From assembly GCA_023663525.1 (NCBI GenBank), contig JAMPHF010000005.1:1-64000 (forward strand): DNA of 64,000 nucleotides, given 5' to 3'. Of this stretch, positions 8,791-18,242 are shown piece after piece. This DNA comes from Bacteroides sp. Its GTDB lineage: Bacteria > Bacteroidota > Bacteroidia > Bacteroidales > Muribaculaceae. The position numbers and the translations under genes are program-made. The notes under the pieces were generated by a model. That model was given only the letters and a program-made list of their open reading frames with translations. It ran no database searches and was not told the DNA's origin. Position 1 is the first letter of the stretch. Every line of letters starts with the position of its first letter.

Positions 8791-11721
8791 ATGAAAAAGC
8801 TATTGTCATTACTATTGATACTATGCGCCCTCACCGCCGGTGCAGCTTCAAAGACACCGAAGGCGAGCAAGACAAAGAAAGCGCGCACCACCAAGGTGGT
8901 CAAGACTGCGTCTGTCCCACGTCCGGCGCGGGAACCTTTCGTGCGGCGTGTCGATTCGCCGACAGCCTCAGCCACAGGCGGACTGACGGGCAAAAACATA
9001 GCCCTCTGGCAAAGCCACGGTCGGTATTTCGACCAAAATGAGGACCGATGGACATGGCAACGGGCAAGGCTGATGGGAACTGTCGAGGACCTCTATCCTC
9101 AGGCCTACGTCCTTCCCTACCTGATTCCTATGCTTGAGAATGCCGGGGCCTACGTCCTGACCCCACGCGAGCGCGATGTCAGCACACTGGAGATAATAGT
9201 GGACAATGACGGCGGATATGCCCAGGACGGATATTCCGAAAAGAACGGCTCGAAGAAATGGCGGGCGGCTTCTGATGTCAGTGGTTTCGGTTATAAAAAA
9301 GAGATACTGACCGGGACTGACAATCCATTCCGCATGGGGACAGTGCGCGAGGTGCGCACCGTCAAAGACCCGAAGAAAGCCTCCACGGCATGTTGGTATG
9401 CAGATTTTGAGAAAGCAGGCACTTATGCAGTCTATGTCAGCTACGTATCGCTTCCAAATTCAGCACGCGATGCACGCTACATCGTGAATTCCCTTGCCGG
9501 AAGTGAGGAATTTGAGGTGAACCAACATATCGGAGGCGGCACTTGGGTCTATCTCGGATCATTTCCATTCGCTGCAGGCAAAAGCCCCAAACCGGTAGTG
9601 GAACTGCTCAATGTCTCAGCCGAAGATAATAAGGTGGTAACAGCCGATGCGGTGAAAATCGGAGGTGGCATGGGCAATGTCAGCCGTTCAGCCAAAGGCG
9701 GCGAAGCGACCGTCAGCCAATACCCGCGTTTCACCGAGGGCGCACGCTACTGGATGCAATGGGCGGGAATGCCGTCAAGCGTATACAGTGTCACCGGTGG
9801 CAAGAATGACTATGAGGACGATTACAAGAGCCGTGGCATGTGGGTCAACTACCTCGCCGGAGGATCATCCGAGCTTCCCAGGCAAAAAGGGCTCGGTATC
9901 CCGATTGACCTTTCGTTTGCATTCCATACGGATGCGGGAACTACTGCCGACGCTTCATCGACTATTGGCACAATGCCGATTGTCTACACCAAGGGGGCAA
10001 AACTTGGCAACGGAGAGTCGCGCACAACTTCACAACGATATGCCGAACTTGTCACTGATCAGGTCGTAAACGACATACAGACGCTCTACGAACCGACATG
10101 GAACCGCCGTAAACTCCGCGACCGTCCCTACCATGAGGCCATGGAGCCGCAAGTCCCGTCCATGCTCATCGAACTGCTCAGCCATCAGAACTTCGCCGAC
10201 ATGCGCTATGGTCTTGACCCGACATTCCGCTTCACGGTCAGCCGAGCCATCTACAAAGGCATTTTGAAATATTTGCATGAAAAAGACGGCATCCCCTACG
10301 TGGTGCAGCCTCTGCCGGTGAGCCATTTCACCATCGGCGGATCGGGCAGCGAGTATCATCTGAGCTGGCAGGGTGTCGATGATCCTCTCGAACCGACTGC
10401 AAAGCCTACCTACTATATAGTTTATGAACGTATCGATGGAGGAGCTTTCTCCGAGCTTGCCGTTGTTGACGATCCGGAAATAACCGTCAATGTCAACGAC
10501 AGTCATATATACAGCTATAAGATTGTGGCAGCCAATGACGGTGGTCTCAGTTTCCCGTCAGAGATACTTTCGCTCTGCTATATCCCGGATTCTGAAAATC
10601 CACAAGTCCTCGTGGTCAATGGATTTACCAGAATCTCAGGGCCTGCCGAGATATATGCTGAGGGTAAAGTCGGCTTCGACTACGAGGAGGATCACGGTGT
10701 CCCGTTTGTCGGCGACATTCATTTCACCGGTTACCAGACGGAATTTCGCCCTGAAGTGAAGTGGACCACCAATGACTCCCCGGGTCACGGTGCAAGCCGC
10801 GCCACTCACGAGACGGAGATGTTTGCCGGAAATACGTTTGACTTCGTCTATGTCCACGGACGTTCAATCCGTGCAGCCGGATTCCCGTTCATCTCGTGTG
10901 GAGTGGATGCGTTTGTTGACCGCGACAATTCATCAGCCAAAATCATAGACCTTATCCTTGGAAAACAGAAGGAAATAGCGGTCGGGACATCTCAAGAGCG
11001 GAAATTCAAACCGTTCACCGATGAACTGAAGCAACGTCTGTCAGAGTTTTGCGATGCAGGCGGCTCGCTTTTCGTTTCGGGAAGCTATATCGGCTCCGAT
11101 CTTTTTGACAACTCATTCAGCGATTATGACACACGCATGGCTGACAGATTGTTTGGCAACGCTGTTCTTGGCATCCAGTGGCGACAGTCCAAGGCCACCC
11201 TGACCGGGAAAGTCAGAGAAATCCGCTCACGATACACCGAATTTCGAGGGGGACTCTCCCTCACATTCAACCAGCAGCTCAATTCCGACTGCTATGCAGT
11301 GGAATCGCCTGAATCATTTGCTCCGATGGACACCGGCTGTGCCGCTCCCATCATGCGTTACACAGAGAATGACTACATTGCGGGAGTGGCGTTTGACCCC
11401 GGTACGCACCGTGTCGTCGCCATCGGCTTCCCGTTTGAGACAATCACAGGAGCATACGAACGCGATGCCCTGATGGCTCAGATACTGAACTTCTTCACCG
11501 CCCCCGAGGGCTCACATCCCGGAGCTCGACCGAAAGTCCTGCCCGAGACAATCATCGGACTTGAAACTCGCCCGACCGTCCCACCAAGCCCATACTCGCG
11601 CAATATCGATCCGCGAGAGACCGCACAACGTTCGGAGGAGGAAGACAGTACTGCCGATGAGCGCAAACGCCGCCGCAAGGGCGATACAAAGAGCCAACAG
11701 CCGGGCAATACCGCAACCTGA
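8791..11721 (+). CDS. Secreted N-acetylmuramoyl-L-alanine amidase with inserted golvesin-like domain
   Basis: A 976-residue exported protein (signal peptide 1-19, then a Lys/Thr/Ser-rich linker). Homologues are often labelled 'xanthan lyase', but the sequence reads as an Amidase_3 fold split in two. The likely zinc ligands are His76 (WQSHGRYF), Glu99 (GTVEDLY) and His379 (FAFHTDAG), and the late catalytic Glu461 lies in VPSMLIELLSHQNFAD. A golvesin C-terminal-like beta domain (about 150-300) sits between the first and second halves. A fibronectin-III-like domain (about 505-600) and a Rossmann-like C-terminal half follow. It would release stem peptides from peptidoglycan. It is the first gene of the recycling block and has an unusually strong ribosome-binding site (GGCAGGAGG). 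Confidence 0.8.
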   Translation: MKKLLSLLLILCALTAGAASKTPKASKTKKARTTKVVKTASVPRPAREPFVRRVDSPTASATGGLTGKNIALWQSHGRYFDQNEDRWTWQRARLMGTVEDLYPQAYVLPYLIPMLENAGAYVLTPRERDVSTLEIIVDNDGGYAQDGYSEKNGSKKWRAASDVSGFGYKKEILTGTDNPFRMGTVREVRTVKDPKKASTACWYADFEKAGTYAVYVSYVSLPNSARDARYIVNSLAGSEEFEVNQHIGGGTWVYLGSFPFAAGKSPKPVVELLNVSAEDNKVVTADAVKIGGGMGNVSRSAKGGEATVSQYPRFTEGARYWMQWAGMPSSVYSVTGGKNDYEDDYKSRGMWVNYLAGGSSELPRQKGLGIPIDLSFAFHTDAGTTADASSTIGTMPIVYTKGAKLGNGESRTTSQRYAELVTDQVVNDIQTLYEPTWNRRKLRDRPYHEAMEPQVPSMLIELLSHQNFADMRYGLDPTFRFTVSRAIYKGILKYLHEKDGIPYVVQPLPVSHFTIGGSGSEYHLSWQGVDDPLEPTAKPTYYIVYERIDGGAFSELAVVDDPEITVNVNDSHIYSYKIVAANDGGLSFPSEILSLCYIPDSENPQVLVVNGFTRISGPAEIYAEGKVGFDYEEDHGVPFVGDIHFTGYQTEFRPEVKWTTNDSPGHGASRATHETEMFAGNTFDFVYVHGRSIRAAGFPFISCGVDAFVDRDNSSAKIIDLILGKQKEIAVGTSQERKFKPFTDELKQRLSEFCDAGGSLFVSGSYIGSDLFDNSFSDYDTRMADRLFGNAVLGIQWRQSKATLTGKVREIRSRYTEFRGGLSLTFNQQLNSDCYAVESPESFAPMDTGCAAPIMRYTENDYIAGVAFDPGTHRVVAIGFPFETITGAYERDALMAQILNFFTAPEGSHPGARPKVLPETIIGLETRPTVPPSPYSRNIDPRETAQRSEEEDSTADERKRRRKGDTKSQQPGNTAT

Positions 11722-11771
11722 AACAACATAGATATTTTTTACAGAACCAACCATCATCATATTTCTTTGCA

Positions 11772-13136
11772 ATGTCAGAACCAACAGCCATACACTCCCG
11801 GCTCTCGACCGGGGCAATGCGCGATATAGCACGCTCGTCCGGCGACCTCCCGATTGTGATCAATCTCACGGATGAACGCATCAGATTCAGCCCCACCGGC
11901 GAGCGACGCATGTCGCAAGCCCTCAACGAATCATGCGCCGCCATCGTATATTCCAATTTCCATACCATCGAAAACGATGGTCTCCACACGCGCCACGAAC
12001 TGATCGACTATCAACCGGGGTCACTTAGAGATGATTTTGACTTCGGTCCGATCGTCATGGTGAATCCTGCAATGCTCCGTAAGGCTGTCGGCGAAATGGA
12101 GGATGATTTTACGGCTGCCGGATGGTATGACCTGCGACTCCGCCTGTCACGGATGGGCGACATAATCCACATTCCGGAAACACTCTACACTGCCCTGGCT
12201 GCAGACTCTGCCACAGACGACGAGGAAAAGCACTTCAGCTATGTCAATCCGCGCAACCGCGCATCGCAAATCGAGATGGAAAGGGCTGTCACCGCCCATC
12301 TGACCGCACTCGGCGCGCTTGTTGACACATCGGTCATCGCTCCATGCAACCTCGATGACGGAGGATTTCCTGTGGAAGCATCCGTTATAATCCCAGTGCG
12401 CAATCGCTGCCGCACCATAGCCGATGCCGTGTCGAGTGCCCTTTCCCAAAGGACTGATTTCAGTTTTAACGTCATAGTCATTGACAATGGCAGCACCGAC
12501 GGCACGTATGAAATCCTTGAAAGGATAGCTGCTGACGAGCCGCGACTCCACATCATACGCCCCACAGACTCTCCCGCCCCGGGCATCGGCGGCTGCTGGA
12601 ATCTCGGGGTTAATTCACCCAACTGCGGACGATTCGCCATACAACTTGACAGCGATGACATCTACAATCGACCCGACACGCTCCAACTTATTGTCGATAA
12701 ATTCCGAAGTGAATCATGCGCTATGGTAATAGGGGCATACAGTCTCACGGATTTCGATGGCCGCCCGCTTCCTCCCGGCTTGATTGACCATGCTGAGTGG
12801 ACTCGCGAGAACGGACCGAACAACGCACTGCGCATCAACGGTCTCGGCGCACCGCGCGCCTTCTACACACCGGTTGCACGGAAGATTGGATTCCCTGACG
12901 TGAGCTATGGCGAAGATTATGCCATGGGACTTGCCGTATGCCGTCAATATCCCATCGGTCGAATCTATGAGTCGCTCTACTCCTGTCGCCGATGGGAGGG
13001 AAATTCCGACCATGCACTTTCGCCGGAAAAGATCAACCGCAACAATCACTACAAAGACCGCATCCGAACCATCGAACTGCTGTCGCGAATCCGCATGAAC
13101 GCAAGTAAATCCACCGTTAGACTGACTCAGCAATGA
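11772..13136 (+). CDS. Family 2 glycosyltransferase with extra N-terminal domain
   Basis: A 454-residue cytoplasmic protein. Residues about 183-440 are a GT-A (family GT2) domain: VIIPVRNRCRTI, VIDNGSTDGT and the metal-binding LDSDD, with a later YGEDYAMGLA acceptor-side motif. Residues 1-180 look like the second half of another GT2 domain (YSNFHTIEND, then MVNPAMLRKAVG and IHIPETLY), as if derived from an incomplete tandem duplication. The donor and acceptor are unknown. The stop overlaps the next start by four bases (ATGA), so the two are translationally coupled. The gene begins a few bases after CTTTGCA and could have a very short leader. Confidence 0.8.
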   Translation: MSEPTAIHSRLSTGAMRDIARSSGDLPIVINLTDERIRFSPTGERRMSQALNESCAAIVYSNFHTIENDGLHTRHELIDYQPGSLRDDFDFGPIVMVNPAMLRKAVGEMEDDFTAAGWYDLRLRLSRMGDIIHIPETLYTALAADSATDDEEKHFSYVNPRNRASQIEMERAVTAHLTALGALVDTSVIAPCNLDDGGFPVEASVIIPVRNRCRTIADAVSSALSQRTDFSFNVIVIDNGSTDGTYEILERIAADEPRLHIIRPTDSPAPGIGGCWNLGVNSPNCGRFAIQLDSDDIYNRPDTLQLIVDKFRSESCAMVIGAYSLTDFDGRPLPPGLIDHAEWTRENGPNNALRINGLGAPRAFYTPVARKIGFPDVSYGEDYAMGLAVCRQYPIGRIYESLYSCRRWEGNSDHALSPEKINRNNHYKDRIRTIELLSRIRMNASKSTVRLTQQ

Positions 13137-14170
13137 ACCATCCGATCCACTCATTCTTCATAAGGCAAATCATGAAATGGCCTGTGGCGGCTGAAAATTT
13201 CAAAACCATACGCGAGACCCTCCACCGAGGTCATCGCGAGACGATTGTCTCCGCCGATGAATGGAAGATAGAGAAAATGTATGTGAACCACAGGCGTGAT
13301 TCCATCACTGCAAAAACCGATGCCGCAAGCATTGCCGCCCGCAAATGTTTTCTCTGCAAGGATAACCGACCGCAATGCCAAATGTCTATGCCTTGGAGAG
13401 ACAAGTTTGAAATTCTCATCAATCCATATCCCTTGTCGTCACTCCACCTGACGATAGCTTCTGTCAGACACGAGCCCCAAGCCATCGGCGACCGTATAAC
13501 GGATATGGCGATACTCTCCCGTCTGCTGTATGACCAATGTGTGTTCTACAACGGCCCGCGCTGCGGAGCGTCTGCCCCTGATCACTTCCACTTTCAAGCA
13601 GTCCTTGCGAAAGACTTCCCGAATATGCGCAACGACATTCCAAAAGAGTGGATAATCACGGAGACCATTGCCGGAAGCAATGAGGAAGCCGTACTGTCTG
13701 TATGCACAGCCTCCCCCTACCCTGTCTTCATCATCGAATCGACCGACAATGTCACAGCCGAAGGCAATAATGCTCTCAAATCGCTGTTCGGGAAACTTAT
13801 GAATGCTCTTTCCACTCTCACTCAAGGTAGCCGGGAAGAACCGCCGGTCAACATCGCTGTCATTTATGACTGTAAGACAAACATCAACACATTTTTCATA
13901 ATCCCGCGCAGCAAACATCGTCCGGCATGTTACGGCACAGAAAACGGTAAAATTCTCATCAGTCCCGCCACCATCGAAATGTTCGGGACTATTGTATGTT
14001 CCCGTCATGAAGACTATCTTAAACTTGACGGATATAAAGCCCTCGATATTCTCCGCGAAGTGGCAATTTCGCCGGTGGAAACGGGAAAAGTAATCAACAT
14101 ATTGAAATCCGGCACTGTTGACCATAAAGATGCGTCTAAGAGTGTGTCTCATAACAACCAAAAATCATGA
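13133..14170 (+). CDS. DUF4922 protein, HIT/GalT-like nucleotidyltransferase candidate
   Basis: A 345-residue protein of the DUF4922 type. It carries CFLCKDNRPQ near residue 72 (a CxxC pair as in zinc-binding GalT proteins). At 151-155 it has HFHFQ, matching the HxHxQ active-site signature of galactose-1-phosphate uridylyltransferase and Ap4A phosphorylase, in which the second histidine is nucleotidylated. This predicts transfer of a nucleotide onto a sugar phosphate or similar. The substrate is unknown. It is coupled by four-base overlaps to the glycosyltransferase before it and the SpoIID gene after it. The motif is visible, while the activity is inferred. Confidence 0.72.
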   Translation: MNHPIHSFFIRQIMKWPVAAENFKTIRETLHRGHRETIVSADEWKIEKMYVNHRRDSITAKTDAASIAARKCFLCKDNRPQCQMSMPWRDKFEILINPYPLSSLHLTIASVRHEPQAIGDRITDMAILSRLLYDQCVFYNGPRCGASAPDHFHFQAVLAKDFPNMRNDIPKEWIITETIAGSNEEAVLSVCTASPYPVFIIESTDNVTAEGNNALKSLFGKLMNALSTLTQGSREEPPVNIAVIYDCKTNINTFFIIPRSKHRPACYGTENGKILISPATIEMFGTIVCSRHEDYLKLDGYKALDILREVAISPVETGKVINILKSGTVDHKDASKSVSHNNQKS

Positions 14171-15501
14171 CTCAGGAACCACAAGTGAAGGTCGGAATCC
14201 TTTCAGCCCCATCCATACGTTTCACTCTCACCGGTCTCTACACAGACTCGACAGGGACACTTGTTGCAGGCCCTCATGAGGCGAAAATCAGTGAATCAGG
14301 CATTTCATTCACGATAGACGGGACGAACTACACATCCGTCGAATTCACGCCCAACACATATTCCGGCGATACCTTTGAGCTTGAGGGGGTGACGATAGGC
14401 GTTGATTTCCATTGGCAACGAAAGGAAACCCAACGATTCAAAGGGTCACTCCGCATTATTGTCGAAAACGGAAAACTGACAGCCATCAATCTCGTCAATG
14501 TGGAGGACTATCTCACCAGCGTAATCTCAAGCGAGATGAGCTCCACATCATCGTTATCGCTCCTGCGTGCACACGCCGTGATCTCACGAAGCTGGGTGCT
14601 TTCAATGATGGAGCGGAGCAACACCCCACTTCCGCGAGCCTCAAGCCACCCCGACATACGGGCATTGAACCCCGGTCCATCACTGATCCGCTATTGGGAT
14701 CGCGAGGACCATCTCAATTTTGATGTCTGCGCCGACGATCACTGCCAACGTTACCAAGGTGTGGGGCGCATCGCCACATCCATAGCTGCCGGTGCAGTGG
14801 CCGACACACGCGGCGAAGTGCTGACCTACGGAGGAAAGCTCTGCGATACACGTTTCTCGAAATGCTGCGGAGGAGTGTTTGAACGATTCGAGACATGTTG
14901 GGACGATTCTTCACGACCCTATCTCGACGTGCGGCGTGACAGCGTCAGTCCAACAGATTATCCTGACCTGACCCGTGAGGAGGAGGCTGAACGCTGGATC
15001 ATGGGGAAGCCTGACGCTTTTTGCAATACGTCAGACAAAGAAGTGCTGTCGCAAGTGCTCAACGGCTATGACCGCGAGACACCTGACTTCTACCGCTGGA
15101 CAGAGGTGTTGACCCGCGAGCAGATACGGTCGCTCGTCAGCCGCCGTCTTGGTCGTGATTTTGGCGACATCAAAGAGCTCATCCCGCTGACACGCGGCAC
15201 TTCCGGGCGCATACGCGAATTGAAGATAACAGGCACAAAGGATGAAATAACGATAGGGAAAGAGCTTATGATCCGTCGCACTCTTTCCGAGAGCCATCTC
15301 TACAGCTCAGCCTTTGTAGTCAAGACATCCGGGATTGACCCCGACGGTATACCAGGCGGTTTCATCCTCCACGGTGCAGGATGGGGGCATGGAGTAGGAC
15401 TGTGCCAGATTGGAGCCGCGATAATGGGCGAACGCGGCTACTCGTATTCCGAAATCCTTCGCCACTACTATATTAATGCCGAACTTACACGTCTTTATTA
15501 A
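14167..15501 (+). CDS. SpoIID/LytB family peptidoglycan-acting protein
   Basis: A 444-residue protein of the SpoIID/LytB family. The core has VEDYLTSVISSEMSS followed by LLRAHAVISRSWVL, where the Glu of SSEM corresponds to the catalytic glutamate of SpoIID lytic transglycosylases. The closing GWGHGVGLCQIGA is the family's C-terminal signature. SpoIID cleaves glycan strands that lack stem peptides, which fits an amidase at the head of the operon removing those peptides. I do not see a classical signal peptide, so how it is exported is unclear. It starts inside the DUF4922 stop (ATGA). Confidence 0.85.
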   Translation: MTQEPQVKVGILSAPSIRFTLTGLYTDSTGTLVAGPHEAKISESGISFTIDGTNYTSVEFTPNTYSGDTFELEGVTIGVDFHWQRKETQRFKGSLRIIVENGKLTAINLVNVEDYLTSVISSEMSSTSSLSLLRAHAVISRSWVLSMMERSNTPLPRASSHPDIRALNPGPSLIRYWDREDHLNFDVCADDHCQRYQGVGRIATSIAAGAVADTRGEVLTYGGKLCDTRFSKCCGGVFERFETCWDDSSRPYLDVRRDSVSPTDYPDLTREEEAERWIMGKPDAFCNTSDKEVLSQVLNGYDRETPDFYRWTEVLTREQIRSLVSRRLGRDFGDIKELIPLTRGTSGRIRELKITGTKDEITIGKELMIRRTLSESHLYSSAFVVKTSGIDPDGIPGGFILHGAGWGHGVGLCQIGAAIMGERGYSYSEILRHYYINAELTRLY

Positions 15502-15523
15502 GAGTTTGTTTACTTTTAACTTT

Positions 15524-16822
15524 ATGAAACAATCCGAATCGACACCGCCGTTAAAATCCACCCGCAACCCTTGGGCATGGATTCCAACCCTATACTTCGC
15601 CCAGGGATTACCCTACGTGGCAGTCATGACCATCTCCGTCATAATGTACAAACGCCTCGGACTCTCCAACACCGATATAGCCCTCTACACCGGATGGCTC
15701 TATCTCCCCTGGGTCATAAAACCGTTCTGGAGTCCATTCATCGACATTATCAGCACCAAACGCCGGTGGACCATCACGATGCAATGGCTCATCGGCATAG
15801 CTTTCGCCGGCATAGCCTTTGCGCTGCCCACACCGTTCTTCTTCTCACTGACACTTGCCATTTTCTGGCTTGTGGGCTTCACTTCCGCGACACACGACAT
15901 AGCCGCCGACGGATACTACATGCTCGCGCTGACCGAACATCAGCAGTCGCTATATGTCGGAATCCGCTCCACATTCTATCGCATCGCAACGGTGGCCGGG
16001 CAGGGTCTTCTCGTCATACTTGCCGGGCTAATAGAGGATTCTACCGGCAATATACCTTTTGCATGGGCAATGGTCTTCGGCATTCTCTCAATCCTGTTCC
16101 TATTCTTCGCCATATACCATAGCTGGGCACTACCGAAGGTTGAGAAAAAAGCCGGACGGACATTGCGGACAGCCAGCGACGTCTGGCGGGAATTTGTGGC
16201 CGTCTTCGCTGAATTTTTCCGTAAAAAGCAGGTTGGGGTCGCAATAATTTTCATGCTTCTCTACCGTCTGCCCGAAGCGCAACTCGTCAAACTCATCAAC
16301 CCCTTTCTCCTCGACCCGACGACTGCCGGCGGACTCGGACTGACGACAGGACAAGTAGGTGTGGTCTACGGTACAGTCGGTATCATCGGACTGACAGCGG
16401 GAGGTATCATCGGAGGTATTCTTGCAGCACGCCGGGGACTCAAGTTCTGGCTTCGGCCGATGGCATGGAGCATGTCACTCACCTGCCTCACGTTCGTCTA
16501 TCTTAGCTTTGCCAACTCACCATCACTGACAGTCATAAACCTGTGCATCTTCATCGAGCAATTCGGCTATGGATTCGGCTTCACAGCCTATATGCTCTAC
16601 CTCATATATTTCTCCGAAGGCAATCACCGCACTGCGCATTACAGCATCTGCACCGGATTCATGGCCCTCGGAATGATGTTGCCGGGGATGGCTGCCGGAT
16701 GGATTCAGGAAACCATCGGCTATCAGAATTTCTTCATCTGGACCATGGTTTGCTGCGCCGCCACAATCGGCGTGACCTACCTCATAAAGATCGACCCCGC
16801 TTTCGGTCTGAAAAAAGCATGA
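15524..16822 (+). CDS. ampG: AmpG-type muropeptide permease (major facilitator)
   Basis: A 432-residue MFS transporter with about twelve hydrophobic segments. It opens with NPWAWIPTLYFAQGLPYVAV and has KPFWSPFIDIISTKRRW in the first cytoplasmic loop and AHYSICTGFMALGMMLPG near the end, all typical of the AmpG family. AmpG proteins import anhydro-muropeptides or, in the related Tannerella transporter MurT, N-acetylmuramic acid. The ATG at 15524 is preferred over one at 15476, which would overlap the SpoIID gene and add 16 atypical residues. The neighbours (NamZ, amino-sugar kinase) favour import of wall sugars. Confidence 0.9.
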   Translation: MKQSESTPPLKSTRNPWAWIPTLYFAQGLPYVAVMTISVIMYKRLGLSNTDIALYTGWLYLPWVIKPFWSPFIDIISTKRRWTITMQWLIGIAFAGIAFALPTPFFFSLTLAIFWLVGFTSATHDIAADGYYMLALTEHQQSLYVGIRSTFYRIATVAGQGLLVILAGLIEDSTGNIPFAWAMVFGILSILFLFFAIYHSWALPKVEKKAGRTLRTASDVWREFVAVFAEFFRKKQVGVAIIFMLLYRLPEAQLVKLINPFLLDPTTAGGLGLTTGQVGVVYGTVGIIGLTAGGIIGGILAARRGLKFWLRPMAWSMSLTCLTFVYLSFANSPSLTVINLCIFIEQFGYGFGFTAYMLYLIYFSEGNHRTAHYSICTGFMALGMMLPGMAAGWIQETIGYQNFFIWTMVCCAATIGVTYLIKIDPAFGLKKA

Positions 16823-16895
16823 AAAATTCTTTACATTCACACCCTCCGTAAGCTGAACTGGTTTGTTATATTATCATATCTATCAGCTTTCCGAT

Positions 16896-18227
16896 ATGCA
16901 AACTATCAAAATGACAGGTCTCTTATCAGCCATTCTACTCTCACTTGCAGCCATCAGTTGCGGTGGCAGTTCAACAGAAATAAGCGGTGACCATCCGGCC
17001 ACTGCGAGTGACAACCATAACTTCACATCGCCAAACCGTCGAAGCGATAATGAAGCTGTCAAACCCGGCATTGAGGTGCTGCGCAACAGTGGATTTGAGG
17101 CTTTGAAGGGGAAACGGGTTGGTCTAATAACCAATCCGACCGGCGTGGATAATTCCCTCAAATCGACAATCGACATTCTCGCCGAAGCACCCGAGGTCAA
17201 TCTCACAGCTCTTTTCGCGCCCGAACATGGAGTGAGAGGAAACTATATCGCCGGTGCTTCCGTGGCAAATGAAACTGACCCAAAGACAGGTATCCCGGTC
17301 TATTCCCTCCACGGCAAAACTAAAAAGCCAACCCCCGAAATGTTCAAGGACATCGACGTGCTCGTCTACGACATTCAGGACATAGGCACACGAAGCTACA
17401 CCTTCATCTCCACAATGGGGCTTGCGATGGAAGCTGCGGCTGAAAACGGCAAGGTTTTCATCGTGCTTGACCGTCCAAATCCGCTCGGAGGAAACAAGGT
17501 CGAGGGCAATATTGTGGAGAAGGGCTTCACCTCGTTCGTCAGCCAATACCCCATACCTTATATATATGGTCTCACACCCGGCGAACTCGCACGCTTTCTC
17601 AACGGTGAGGGACTTCTGAAAAACGGAGTGAAAGCAGACCTTGAAGTCATACCAATGGAGGGGTGGGAACGCTCGATGACATTCGCAGCCACCGGTATGC
17701 CTTGGGTGCTTCCATCACCTCACATCCCGGATCCATCGACCGCACTGCTCTACCCCGCCACCGGCATCATGGGTGAGCTTGACTTCGTGTCGATTGGCGT
17801 AGGCTACACACTGCCATTCAAGGTCGCCGGTGCACCCTGGATTGATGCACAAGCTCTCACCGACAGCCTATCATCGCTCAACATCCCGGGAATCGAATTC
17901 CGCCCTTTGTACTACAAGCCCTTCTATGCAATGTTCAAAGGCGAAAATCTCGGAGGAGTGGAGATATATGTCACGGATGAAGCCAAAGCACCTCTTTCAC
18001 TCATCCAGTTTTACATCATGCAGGAACTTGCGGAGATGTACCCTGATCAAAAGGCATTCAGCAAGGCCACCCCATCACGGCTTAACATGTTTGACAAAGT
18101 GTGCGGGTCATCAAAGGTCCGCGAGCTGTTCACCAAAAACTATAAGGTATCCGACCTCGCTCCATTCTGGAACAAAGATGCCGACAGCTTCCGCCAACGC
18201 AGCGAAATATACCGGCTATATAAATGA
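16896..18227 (+). CDS. namZ: NamZ-like exo-beta-N-acetylmuramidase (DUF1343), lipoprotein
   Basis: A 443-residue DUF1343 protein. Characterised members (NamZ of Bacillus subtilis, family GH171) remove terminal MurNAc from peptide-free glycan. The family pattern is clear: GLITNPTGVD, LFAPEHGVRG, VYDIQDIGTRSYT, VLDRPNPLGG and a long conserved C-terminal half. The N-terminus has a lipoprotein-type signal ending AAISCGG, which suggests membrane anchoring. The ATG at 16896 is used, though one at 16911 is also possible and a TTG at 16863 is rejected. Its product, MurNAc, would be taken up by the permease encoded before it and phosphorylated by the kinase encoded after it. Confidence 0.9.
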   Translation: MQTIKMTGLLSAILLSLAAISCGGSSTEISGDHPATASDNHNFTSPNRRSDNEAVKPGIEVLRNSGFEALKGKRVGLITNPTGVDNSLKSTIDILAEAPEVNLTALFAPEHGVRGNYIAGASVANETDPKTGIPVYSLHGKTKKPTPEMFKDIDVLVYDIQDIGTRSYTFISTMGLAMEAAAENGKVFIVLDRPNPLGGNKVEGNIVEKGFTSFVSQYPIPYIYGLTPGELARFLNGEGLLKNGVKADLEVIPMEGWERSMTFAATGMPWVLPSPHIPDPSTALLYPATGIMGELDFVSIGVGYTLPFKVAGAPWIDAQALTDSLSSLNIPGIEFRPLYYKPFYAMFKGENLGGVEIYVTDEAKAPLSLIQFYIMQELAEMYPDQKAFSKATPSRLNMFDKVCGSSKVRELFTKNYKVSDLAPFWNKDADSFRQRSEIYRLYK

Positions 18228-18242
18228 TATATTCCCTTGACC

